In this document: positions 1 to 8,023 of the stretch, in pieces
Layout of the letters: each line of letters begins with the position of its first letter
How positions within the stretch are numbered: the stretch's first letter is position 1
Assembly (NCBI GenBank): GCA_964580155.1
Contig: CAZOJP010000041.1
Location: 1 to 17,836 of the forward strand
Length of the DNA: 17,836 nucleotides
Source: Intestinibacillus sp964580155
Lineage (GTDB): Bacteria; Bacillota; Clostridia; Oscillospirales; Butyricicoccaceae
Direction: 5' to 3'
Notes under the pieces: generated by a model
Told to the model about the DNA's origin: nothing
Databases searched by the model: none
What the model saw: only the letters and a program-made list of their open reading frames with translations
Made by a program: the position numbers and the translations under genes

Positions 1-738
<738 letters not shown>

Positions 739-776
739 AAACGCGCAAAAATCGTTCAAAATTTCACGAATAGCGT

Positions 777-805
777 TTGACTTTGCCGCGCACTTCTTAT
801 ACAAT
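777..805 (+). promoter_or_regulatory. sigma-A promoter for the iolE-like gene
   Basis: A -35 box TTGACT (777-782) and a -10 box TACAAT (800-805) are separated by 17 bp. An overlapping TATACA (798-803) is also present. The site lies about 60 bp upstream of the start at 864, in a locally AT-rich stretch. This is a near-consensus housekeeping promoter. No obvious operator palindrome is visible beside it. Confidence 0.7.
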
Positions 806-863
806 AGATTCGTACAAAATGGGCTGCGGTGCCCGTGAGTGAAAGTATATGGAGGTAAGAAAT

Positions 864-1787
864 ATGTTAGATCCGAAAAAGGTACGCCTGGGCATCTGCC
901 CGATTGGCTGGTCCAATGACGATATGTGGGATCTCGGCGACGAGAACACCTTCCAGCAGTGCATTTCCGAGATGAAGCTGGCCGGCTTTGACGGCTGCGA
1001 GGTCGGTCACAAGTATCCCGAGGACAAGGCTGTGCTCAAGCACATGCTCGACGTGCGCAACCTGACGATTGCGTCCAAGTGGTTCTCTTCCTTCCTCGTC
1101 GACAAGCCGTACGAGGAGACCGAGCGCGAGTTCATCAAGGAGCTGGAGTACCTGTCCTATGTTGGCGCGACTGCGATCAACATTTCCGAGCAGTCCGGCT
1201 CGATCCAGGGCATGGAGGACAAGCGCGTCCTCAAGGACAAGCGCACCCTGACCGACGAGGAGTGGGATCGCTTCACGGACGGCCTCAACAAGCTGGGCAA
1301 GCTGTCCCTTGAGAAGTACGGCATCCGCTCCTGTTTCCACCACCACATGGGCACGGTCTGCCAGACGGTCGAGGAGACCATCCGCCTGATGGAAAACACC
1401 GATCCCAAGTATGTGTTCCTGTGCTTTGACACCGGCCACTTCACCTTCGCAGGCGAGGATCCGGTTGAGGTTCTGGGCAAGTTTGCAGACCGCGTCGGCC
1501 ATGTGCACCTGAAGAATATGCGCATGCCGATCGTTGAGAAGGTCAAGGCGGAGGACTGGTCCTTCCTGAAGGCTGTTCGCAACGGCGCGTTCACCGTTCC
1601 GGGCGATCCGGACGGCTGCGTTGACTTTGACGCTGTCTTCGAGATCCTCGACAAGGCGGGCTACGAGGGCTGGATCATGGTCGAGGCGGAGCAGGACCCC
1701 GCGAAGGCCAATCCGTTCGAGTACTCCAAGATGGGCCGCGAGTATATCACCGCGCACACCGGTCTGTGCGGCCAGGTCAAGCTCTAA
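864..1787 (+). CDS. iolE: Myo-inosose-2 dehydratase-like sugar isomerase/epimerase (IolE family)
   Basis: IolE dehydrates scyllo-inosose (2-keto-myo-inositol) in inositol breakdown and is a cytoplasmic TIM-barrel metalloenzyme. The N-terminus reads RLGICPIGWSNDDMWDLG, close to the IolE signature. Later motifs are EVGHKYP, FHHHMGT, CFDTGHF, HVHLKNM and MVEAEQDP, which carry the His, Asp and Glu residues typical of metal-binding positions in this fold. The length of 307 aa is normal for IolE. An in-frame ATG at 849 exists, but the start at 864 is preferred because GGAGG (851-855) sits 8 bp before it and would lie inside the longer form. No other iol genes are in the window, so it may act in a scattered inositol pathway or on a related keto-sugar. 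Family call is firm; exact substrate is inferred. Confidence 0.85.
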   Translation: MLDPKKVRLGICPIGWSNDDMWDLGDENTFQQCISEMKLAGFDGCEVGHKYPEDKAVLKHMLDVRNLTIASKWFSSFLVDKPYEETEREFIKELEYLSYVGATAINISEQSGSIQGMEDKRVLKDKRTLTDEEWDRFTDGLNKLGKLSLEKYGIRSCFHHHMGTVCQTVEETIRLMENTDPKYVFLCFDTGHFTFAGEDPVEVLGKFADRVGHVHLKNMRMPIVEKVKAEDWSFLKAVRNGAFTVPGDPDGCVDFDAVFEILDKAGYEGWIMVEAEQDPAKANPFEYSKMGREYITAHTGLCGQVKL

Positions 1788-1809
1788 GTCACATCCTTTC
1801 GCATTTTCC

Positions 1810-1840
1810 AAAGCCGGCTCCTGCGGGGGCCGGCTTTTTC
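1810..1840 (+). terminator. Rho-independent terminator after iolE
   Basis: AAAGCCGGC (1810-1818) pairs with GCCGGCTTT (1829-1837), followed by a short T run. It begins about 22 bp after the iolE stop codon and isolates that gene from the next transcription unit. Confidence 0.85.
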
Positions 1841-1845
1841 GCGCC

Positions 1846-1874
1846 TTGCGCACCCCGCGCGCTTGTGGTATGAT
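1846..1874 (+). promoter_or_regulatory. Extended -10 promoter for the YcxB-like gene
   Basis: TTGCGC (1846-1851) and TATGAT (1869-1874) are separated by 17 bp, with a TGN extension (1866-1868) directly before the -10. It lies about 30 bp upstream of the start at 1906 and immediately after the preceding terminator. Confidence 0.65.
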
Positions 1875-1905
1875 AAATCAAAACAGCTTGAGAGGGGACA
1901 CACGC

Positions 1906-2433
1906 ATGCAGGCAAACTACGAAATCACCCCGGACGATTATCTCGCATTTAATATGAGCTTTCTCAAAAACGACAAGCGTCTGCGCGGGCGGCTGCGGCG
2001 CGCCCAGATTACAGGCGCCGTTGTGATCCTCGCGGCGGGCGGCATCTACTACGGACTGGCAAAGCAGCCCTCGGGCGCGGCGCTCGGCGCGTTCGTGTTT
2101 GGCGCGTTCATCTATGCGCTGTTCATCCCGTTTTCGGTGCGCAACAGCGTGCAAAAGCATGTGCTGACCGTGCTCAAAAAGGGGAGCGGCACGGCGTGCG
2201 GCGACAAGACCCTGACCCTTGAGGAAGAGCAGGTGCGGCTGACGGGCGAGGGCGAGGACAGCGCATATGATTACGCCGCGATTGACCGCATCGTAACCGA
2301 CAAAGCGCATTATTTCCTCTTTCTCGGCCCGATGGAGGCGCTGATCCTGCCGTTTCGCGCGTTTGCAGATGCGGACGAGCGCGAAGCGTTTGCGGCGACC
2401 CTGCAGCGCAGGATTGACGCGGCGAAAGCGTAA
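1906..2433 (+). CDS. YcxB-like small membrane protein
   Basis: A 175-aa protein of unknown function. The N-terminal region (about 1-34) is polar and basic. Two hydrophobic segments follow (about 35-51 and 58-76), then a soluble C-terminal domain of about 95 residues. That tail has the pattern of YcxB-like C-terminal domains: an LTLEEEQVRL strand, a YDYAAIDRIV segment and LILPFRAF followed by an Asp/Glu-rich stretch. The start at 1906 is preferred because an AGGGG ribosome site lies about 9 bp upstream and a promoter lies just before it; the frame stays open further 5' but overlaps the terminator there. It stands alone between two terminators, so context says nothing about its role. Family assignment is from pattern recall and is moderate. 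Confidence 0.75.
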   Translation: MQANYEITPDDYLAFNMSFLKNDKRLRGRLRRAQITGAVVILAAGGIYYGLAKQPSGAALGAFVFGAFIYALFIPFSVRNSVQKHVLTVLKKGSGTACGDKTLTLEEEQVRLTGEGEDSAYDYAAIDRIVTDKAHYFLFLGPMEALILPFRAFADADEREAFAATLQRRIDAAKA

Positions 2434-2446
2434 CGGTTGCACCCAG

Positions 2447-2486
2447 AGCACGGCGTGCCCCATCCGGGGGTGCGCCGTGTTTTTTA
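2447..2486 (+). terminator. Rho-independent terminator after the YcxB-like gene
   Basis: CACGGCG (2449-2455) pairs with CGCCGTG (2473-2479). An inner GCCCC/GGGG pairing extends the stem, and a run of T follows (2480-2485). Confidence 0.85.
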
Positions 2487-2508
2487 ATCGCGCCGTTATG
2501 GGCAGATA

Positions 2509-2538
2509 TTTACAACACTCCTGCGGATATGCTATACT
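2509..2538 (+). promoter_or_regulatory. Promoter for the sensor operon
   Basis: TTTACA (2509-2514) and TATACT (2533-2538) are separated by 18 bp, with a TGC extended -10 (2530-2532). It is about 55 bp upstream of the response-regulator start. This looks constitutive or weakly regulated; no clear palindrome is seen beside it. Confidence 0.65.
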
Positions 2539-2592
2539 GGTTTTAGTCATTTCTTACAGGAACGGAATAAAACAGAAAGGGAGGATGCCGCC

Positions 2593-4173
2593 TTGGAGCA
2601 ATATCGCTTGATTTTAGTCGACGATGAGGAAAACCTGCGCAGGGGCATCATCAACCGCATCGATTGGGAAAAGCACGGCTTTACGGTCGTCGGTGAGGCG
2701 GAAAACGGCTGCAACGGACTGGAGCTTGCCGAGCAGACCCGGCCGGATGTTATCATCAGCGACATCAAAATGCCGTTTATGGACGGACTGGAAATGAGCC
2801 GCCAAATCCTGCGGGCGCAGCCCAACGTCAAGATCATCCTGCTGTCGGGTTTCGATGATTTCGAGTACGCGCAGGAAGCGATGGCGCTCGGCATTTCGGA
2901 ATACATCCTCAAACCCATCAGCGCGGACGAGTTTGAAGCGGTGCTCGACAAGCTGCATGCGCGCATCACGGATGAAGTGCAGCAGCAGCGCAGCATCGAG
3001 CGCCTGCGCGAGCATTATCGCCGCAGCCTGCCCGTGCTGCGCGAGCAGCTGCTGCACCGCATGCTCGACCGGCCGCTCGGGGAGGATCCGGTGGCGGATA
3101 TGGCGCGCTTTGAGGTCGATCTGCGCGCGGGCTGCTATACCGTTGCATACCTGCGCGCGGACGCACCGGCGCACGGGATGAACGAGTCGCCTGAGCTTGT
3201 GCCCGTGTCGGTGCGCGAGCTGGTGGAAAACCGGCTGACAAAAGTCGGGTTTCGCTTTCAGTGCGTCATTCGGGGCGACTGTGCGGTATTGATCGTGCTG
3301 CTCGAGGACGCGGACGGTATGCCTGCCCTCATCGATACGCTGGACGGCGTGTGCGCGATGGGGGAGCGCAGCCTCGGGCTGGCGCTGAGCGCGGGCATCG
3401 GCCTGCCCGTGACCGATCCCAAGACGATTTATCGGTCCACACAGGGCGCGCGCGAGGCGCTCGGCTACCGCACGCTGACGGGCACGGGGCGCGCCATTTA
3501 TATCGGGGACATCGAGCCCAATCCGTCCGCGCGCTTCGCGTTCGACGAGCAGGCGCTCAAGCGTCTGATAGACGACATCAAGCTCGGCAAAACCGCGCAG
3601 CTGTCCGCGGATGCGGAGACGCTCGTGCGCTGCTGCTGCGCGGAGGGCCGGTCGGTGCAGCAGTACCGCTTTTGCGTCATGACCATCCTGACCGAGCTGG
3701 GCAAGCTGACGCAGGTGTACCAGCTCGACCTCAGCGGCTTCCGGCTGGAGCAGTTTCTCGAGGGCGCATCGCCTGCCGCCCTGCTCCGGCAGCTGACCGC
3801 ACTCAGCCTTCAGCTTGCGGAATCAATCGGACACGGACGCAGCCGTTCGGCAAGCCAGCTTGTCGAAAATGCCAGGGAATACGTTGCGGCGCACTACGGC
3901 GAGCCGGCGCTGTCCGCTGAGCGCGTGTGCGCGCACCTGCACGTCAGTCCGTCGTACTTTTCCGCCTTGTTCAAGCGCGAAACCGGGGAAAACTTTGTCG
4001 CGCACCTGACACGCGTCCGTCTGGAGCGCGCCGTCGAGCTGCTGCGCACAACCGACGATAAGGCGTACATCATCGCGGAAAAGATCGGGCTGCTCGACCC
4101 CAATTATTTCAGCTACGTCTTCAAAAAACAATACGGCGTTTCGCCGTCGAAATATCGGGAAGGAATGCAATGA
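2593..4173 (+). CDS. YesN-type response regulator with AraC-family DNA-binding domain
   Basis: Cytoplasmic transcription factor of a two-component system. The receiver domain spans about residues 1-120: acidic pocket D10-D11, phospho-acceptor D57 in SDIKMPFMDG, conserved S85 and K107 (LKP). A middle region of about 300 residues follows. The C-terminal AraC-type double helix-turn-helix (about 427-524) shows VCAHLHVSPSYFSALFKRE and NYFSYVFKKQYGVSPSKYR. Length 526 is usual for YesN proteins. The start is TTG at 2593, fixed by AGAAAGGGAGG ending at 2584; the nearby ATG at 2585 is out of frame. The stop overlaps the kinase start (ATGA, 4170-4173), so the two are translationally coupled. Its likely target is the neighbouring mglBAC operon, since such regulators usually activate adjacent sugar ABC transporters; this is inference. 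Confidence 0.93.
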   Translation: MEQYRLILVDDEENLRRGIINRIDWEKHGFTVVGEAENGCNGLELAEQTRPDVIISDIKMPFMDGLEMSRQILRAQPNVKIILLSGFDDFEYAQEAMALGISEYILKPISADEFEAVLDKLHARITDEVQQQRSIERLREHYRRSLPVLREQLLHRMLDRPLGEDPVADMARFEVDLRAGCYTVAYLRADAPAHGMNESPELVPVSVRELVENRLTKVGFRFQCVIRGDCAVLIVLLEDADGMPALIDTLDGVCAMGERSLGLALSAGIGLPVTDPKTIYRSTQGAREALGYRTLTGTGRAIYIGDIEPNPSARFAFDEQALKRLIDDIKLGKTAQLSADAETLVRCCCAEGRSVQQYRFCVMTILTELGKLTQVYQLDLSGFRLEQFLEGASPAALLRQLTALSLQLAESIGHGRSRSASQLVENAREYVAAHYGEPALSAERVCAHLHVSPSYFSALFKRETGENFVAHLTRVRLERAVELLRTTDDKAYIIAEKIGLLDPNYFSYVFKKQYGVSPSKYREGMQ

Positions 4174-5978
4174 AACATGCACCGCGCAAGCTGTGGAAAA
4201 TGCTCGGACAGGGTCGTCTACAGATCATGCTCGCGATTTCGTTCACGGCGATGACCGCGCTCGCGCTCATCGCGTTTGGGCTGTCCATTTACTTCCGGTA
4301 TGCCGATCAGGTGACCGACCGCGCAGCGAGCGACAATCTGCGTATCGTCGGGCAGATCAGCACCTCGATCGACACCTATTTGCGCAACATGATGCGCATT
4401 TCGGATACCATGTACTACACCGTCATCAAGAACACCGATCTGGCGGAAAAATCGCTGACCGAGCAGATGAACCTGCTGTACGAATCGGGGCGCGAGCACG
4501 CGCTGTCCATCGCGGTGTTTGACCGCAGCGGGCAGCTCATCGCGTCCGTGCCCCAGTCGCGGCTCAAAAAGAGTGCGGCGCCGGAAAAGCAGGAGTGGTT
4601 TCAAAATGCCTTCGGACACATCGAAAATTTTCACTTCTCCCTGCCGCATGTGCAAAATCTGTTTGAAACGCGTGAGCCGCGCTATCGCTGGTGCATTTCG
4701 CTCAGCCGCGCGGTCGAGCTGACGCGCGCGGGCAGCATCGCGCAGGGGCTGCTGCTCGTGGACATCGATTTCAGCAGCTTTCGGCAGCTGTGCGAGTCGG
4801 GCGCGCTCGCGGATTCGGGCTATCTGTATCTGATTGACGACCGCGGCAATCTGGTCTATCATCCCAACCAGCAGCTCGTCCATACCGGGCTGTATGTTGA
4901 AAACACGGCCGCCGCGGCAAAATACGAGGACGGCAACCACATCGAGACCTTCCGCGGCGAGCGGCGCATGGTGACCGTGCGCACAATCGGCTACACCGGA
5001 TGGAAGCTCATCGGCGTGACGCCGCTTGCCGAGCTGGAAACAGGGCTGTTCCCCAACTGGCTGTTCTTTGTGTTTTTCATGCTGCTCGTCGTGCTGATGA
5101 TGGCGGCGGCGAACACCTTTCTGTCCTCGCGCATCACGGTGCCGCTGCGGCGGCTGGAGCGCTCGGTAAACCAGCTGGAGGCCGGCGATCTGCACGCGGA
5201 AATCGCGGTCGGCGGTTCGTACGAGGTGCGTCACCTCGGGCAGGCAATCCGCTCGATGGCGGGGCAGATGCGCCGCCTGATGGACGACATTGTGCGCGAG
5301 CAGGAGGCCAAGCGCAAAAACGAGCTTGAGGTTTTGCAGGCGCAGATCAATCCGCATTTTCTCTATAATACGCTGGATTCCATCATCTGGATGGTGGAAA
5401 ACGAGCGTTATGACGAGGCGATCCGCATGGTCACCGCGCTGGCGCGGCTGTTTCGCATCAGCCTCAGCAAGGGGCGCAGCATCATCCCGCTGTCGCAGGA
5501 GCTGTCCCACGCAAAAAGCTATCTAACCATTCAGGGCATGCGCTACAAGGACAAATTTGTGGTGGAAACCGCGCTCGATCCCGCGCTCGGCGCGCTTTTG
5601 TGCCCCAAGCTGGTCATTCAGCCGCTGCTGGAAAACGCGATTCTGCACGGCATGGAATACATGGACGGGGACGGGCGCATCGTCATTCGCACCCTGCAGC
5701 GCGGGGACGAGCTGCACATCGAGATTGAAGACAACGGCATGGGCATCCGCCCCGAGCTGGTGCGCACGCTGCTGTCCCCGGATTTTCAGGGCGAGGGCGG
5801 CACGCATCCGCGCGATCGCAAGGGCTACGGCCTGCGCAATGTGCACGAGCGCGTGCGGCTGTACTACGGCGCGCCCTACGGCGTGGAGATCGAGAGCGAG
5901 CCCGACTGCGGCACGCTGGTGCGCATCCGGCTGCCCATGCAGCGCGACGACGAACAGAAAACAGGGGGAAACACATGA
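4170..5978 (+). CDS. YesM/LytS-type sensor histidine kinase
   Basis: Inner-membrane sensor kinase partnering the preceding response regulator. Order of parts: TM1 about 19-42; an extracellular Cache-like sensor region about 43-297 (with YLIDDRGNLVYHP); TM2 about 298-318; a HAMP segment about 319-372; the His-kinase domain with QINPHFLYNTLDSI, in which H396 is the expected phospho-site; and the ATPase domain. The ATPase has N489 (LLENAILHG), D521 (EDNGMGI) and G552-N557 (GYGLRN). Length 602 aa is normal. It starts in an ATGA overlap with the regulator and ends in another ATGA overlap (5975-5978) with the binding-protein gene. This strongly suggests that the three products work in fixed ratio. 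In the clostridial XylFII-LytS system a membrane-anchored sugar-binding protein docks on the kinase; the same is inferred here. Confidence 0.93.
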   Translation: MKHAPRKLWKMLGQGRLQIMLAISFTAMTALALIAFGLSIYFRYADQVTDRAASDNLRIVGQISTSIDTYLRNMMRISDTMYYTVIKNTDLAEKSLTEQMNLLYESGREHALSIAVFDRSGQLIASVPQSRLKKSAAPEKQEWFQNAFGHIENFHFSLPHVQNLFETREPRYRWCISLSRAVELTRAGSIAQGLLLVDIDFSSFRQLCESGALADSGYLYLIDDRGNLVYHPNQQLVHTGLYVENTAAAAKYEDGNHIETFRGERRMVTVRTIGYTGWKLIGVTPLAELETGLFPNWLFFVFFMLLVVLMMAAANTFLSSRITVPLRRLERSVNQLEAGDLHAEIAVGGSYEVRHLGQAIRSMAGQMRRLMDDIVREQEAKRKNELEVLQAQINPHFLYNTLDSIIWMVENERYDEAIRMVTALARLFRISLSKGRSIIPLSQELSHAKSYLTIQGMRYKDKFVVETALDPALGALLCPKLVIQPLLENAILHGMEYMDGDGRIVIRTLQRGDELHIEIEDNGMGIRPELVRTLLSPDFQGEGGTHPRDRKGYGLRNVHERVRLYYGAPYGVEIESEPDCGTLVRIRLPMQRDDEQKTGGNT

Positions 5979-6916
5979 GACATCGCTTAAAATATGTTGT
6001 GTTTTTGCTGCTGCTGCTCGCGCTCGGCACGGGAATGGCGCTGACGACGCGCGGCAATCCGGAAAAGCCGGTGCGCATGATGAGCCTCATTGTGGCCGAG
6101 ACCACGCTGCCGGAAAACGCGGCGCTGCGCGAGGGCGCGCTGCACGCGGCGGACGAATACAAGGTCGATCTGTCCATCATCACGCTGAGCCGTCCGAACG
6201 ACGCGCAGGAGCAGGCGTACCTGATTGCGCGCGAGGTGTCCAACGGGGCGCAGGCGATTTTGCTGTCCGCGGCAGATCGCGCCGCGCTTGCGCCTGCCAT
6301 CGAAACGGCAGGCGTGCCCGTCGTCACGTTCCAGTCCGGCGTGGACGGTGCGCCCGTTGCGGTGCACCTGTCCGCCGATCAATACGGCATGGGAACGGCG
6401 CTCGGGCGCAGCATCGAGCAAAAGCACCGCACGGTCGCCGTCGTTTGCGCGGTTGACGGCGAAATGGCGAACCGCACCGATTACCGCAACCGCCTGCGCG
6501 GACTGTGCGACGCGCTTGCAAACGCGGGAGGCACCTGCGAGGCACTGACCGTGTCGAGCGATGAGATTGCCACCCCGGCCTTTGCCAACCGGCTGCGGCA
6601 GCGCGGCATCACCGCGGTCGCGGCGCTCGACAGCGGCACGCTCGAGCGCATGCTCGGCACCTTGTCCGGCGCAGGCTTGCAGGCATACGGCTTTGGCGCG
6701 ACCTCGGCGCTGCTGACCGCACTCGAAAACGATCCGGACGGTGCGCTTGTCGTGCAGGATGATTTCTCCATGGGGTTTCTTGCGGTGCGCGAGGCATACC
6801 GCATACTGGACGGGGAAAAGGTCCAGAAAGAAGGCGCAATCGGCTATCGGCTGATTACAGCGGAGCATTTGTACGATTTTGCCAATCAGCAGCTTTTGTT
6901 CCCAATCGGACAGTGA
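5975..6916 (+). CDS. Membrane-anchored divergent periplasmic sugar-binding protein, probable kinase accessory sensor
   Basis: A 313-aa protein of the type I periplasmic binding-protein / LacI effector fold. Residues about 7-23 form a strong hydrophobic segment after a basic start (RHRLK). There is no cysteine lipobox, so it is probably kept in the membrane by an uncleaved anchor. The fold shows in AREVSNGAQAILLSAADRA, AGVPVVTFQSGVDG and a C-terminal DDFSMGFLAVREAYRIL segment. Unlike its downstream neighbour it lacks the MglB sugar-contact motifs (no NREP, GHQD, NNDDMALGAL or EF-hand-like loop). It may therefore bind another ligand or act as an adapter between a loaded binding protein and the kinase. 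The start overlaps the kinase stop (ATGA) with AGGGGG 7 bp upstream. It resembles clostridial XylFII in layout; its specific role is inferred. Confidence 0.8.
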   Translation: MRHRLKYVVFLLLLLALGTGMALTTRGNPEKPVRMMSLIVAETTLPENAALREGALHAADEYKVDLSIITLSRPNDAQEQAYLIAREVSNGAQAILLSAADRAALAPAIETAGVPVVTFQSGVDGAPVAVHLSADQYGMGTALGRSIEQKHRTVAVVCAVDGEMANRTDYRNRLRGLCDALANAGGTCEALTVSSDEIATPAFANRLRQRGITAVAALDSGTLERMLGTLSGAGLQAYGFGATSALLTALENDPDGALVVQDDFSMGFLAVREAYRILDGEKVQKEGAIGYRLITAEHLYDFANQQLLFPIGQ

Positions 6917-6927
6917 GGAGGCACGCT

Positions 6928-7938
6928 ATGAAACGATTACTCGCGGCGGCGCTTGTGCTGTGTCTGTGCACGGGCTGCGCCGAGTCCGGCAGCGGCGTGC
7001 GCAACCTGCGCATCGGCGTCTGCCTGTACTTGCAGGAGGACACGTTTATCAGCCTGATGGCGGAGGATATGCAGCGCGCGGCAAAGGCGATTGAGCAGGA
7101 AAAAAACGTGCGGCTGACCCTGACCTTCCGCGATGCGCAGTACAGCCAGACGAGGCAAAACGAGCAGGCATCCGCATTCCTCGAAAAGGGCTACGATGTG
7201 CTGCTCGTCAATGTCGTGGATCGCACCGCTGCCGCGTCGCTCATCGACAAGGCGAAAAACGCGAACACGCCGATCATTCTCTTCAACCGCGAGCCGGTGG
7301 AGGAGGATCTGCGCCGCTATGACAAGGCGTATTACGTCGGCGCGGATGCGGCGGAGTCCGGAACGTTGGAGGGGCAGCTCCTCAGCGACCAATACGCCGC
7401 CGACCCCGCCTCGCTCGACCGCAACGGCGATGGCCGGCTGCAATATGTCATGCTGGAGGGCGATCAGGGGCATCAGGATTCGGTCATTCGCACGGACTAT
7501 GTCATCAAGCAGCTCACCGAAGCGGGCATCAAGACCGATAAGCTTGCGACCGGCATCGCAAACTGGCAGCGCGTGCAGGCGAGCACCAAAATGGCGCTTT
7601 GGCTGGAGCAGTACGGGAGCCGCATCGAGGCGGTCATCGCGAACAACGACGATATGGCGCTCGGCGCACTCGATGCAATCGACGCAGCGGGGATTGTACC
7701 GCGGCCCGCGGTGGTTGGCATCGACGGCACACCGGCGGGACTGGAAGCGGTCGCCACGCGCCGGATGCTGGGCACGGTTTACAACGATGCCGCGGGGCAG
7801 GCGCGCAAGGTGATCCGCCTTGCGTACGCGCTTGCGCAGGAGGAGGGGGTCGACCGCTTCACAATGCGCGACGGCAAATATCTCATTTCGCCCTATACCC
7901 TCGTGACACCGGAGAACGTCTCCCAGTTTACCCCGTAA
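6928..7938 (+). CDS. MglB-like galactose/glucose-binding lipoprotein, probable sensor component
   Basis: Extracytoplasmic sugar-binding lipoprotein, 336 aa. The signal peptide ends LCLCTGC, with the acylated cysteine at C17; Cys at -3 is unusual for a lipobox. It is a clear homologue of the transporter MglB encoded at 10901-11989. It keeps the sugar-contact positions known from E. coli galactose-binding protein: EDTF, NREP, GHQDSVIRT, the W in IANWQ, NNDDMALGAL, GIDG and TVYNDA. It also keeps the Ca2+ loop DRNGDGRLQ. It should therefore bind galactose or glucose. ATG 6928 is chosen because GAGGAGG (6915-6921) lies 6 bp before it and overlaps the upstream stop; GTG at 6913 would read through that site. 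No permease or ATPase follows in this operon, so it is probably a sensor ligand carrier rather than a transport partner, though it could also feed MglAC. Confidence 0.88.
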   Translation: MKRLLAAALVLCLCTGCAESGSGVRNLRIGVCLYLQEDTFISLMAEDMQRAAKAIEQEKNVRLTLTFRDAQYSQTRQNEQASAFLEKGYDVLLVNVVDRTAAASLIDKAKNANTPIILFNREPVEEDLRRYDKAYYVGADAAESGTLEGQLLSDQYAADPASLDRNGDGRLQYVMLEGDQGHQDSVIRTDYVIKQLTEAGIKTDKLATGIANWQRVQASTKMALWLEQYGSRIEAVIANNDDMALGALDAIDAAGIVPRPAVVGIDGTPAGLEAVATRRMLGTVYNDAAGQARKVIRLAYALAQEEGVDRFTMRDGKYLISPYTLVTPENVSQFTP

Positions 7939-7943
7939 ACGCA

Positions 7944-7992
7944 CAAAAAACAAGGGTGGAAACCATGAACGGTTTCCACCCTTGTTTTGCGT
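7944..7992. terminator. Bidirectional terminator between sensor operon and mglBAC
   Basis: A perfect 18-bp inverted repeat (7947-7964 with 7971-7988) encloses a 6-nt loop, ATGAAC. It is flanked by an A run on the left and a T run on the right, so it can terminate both the plus-strand sensor operon (last stop 7938) and the minus-strand mgl operon (last stop 8024). Confidence 0.92.
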
Positions 7993-8023
7993 AATAAAAG
8001 AAGAAAGGGGAGAGATGTGAGCG

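Noticed and set aside
739..776. Terminator after malic enzyme
   Set aside because: No stable inverted repeat with a T run is visible in this short stretch.
849..863. Upstream ATG start for the IolE-like gene
   Set aside because: The extra residues would be encoded by the GGAGG ribosome site itself, and the IolE signature starts after the ATG at 864.
6913..6927. GTG start for the sensor lipoprotein
   Set aside because: It would place the GAGGAGG site inside the gene and add charged residues before the signal peptide; ATG 6928 is far better.
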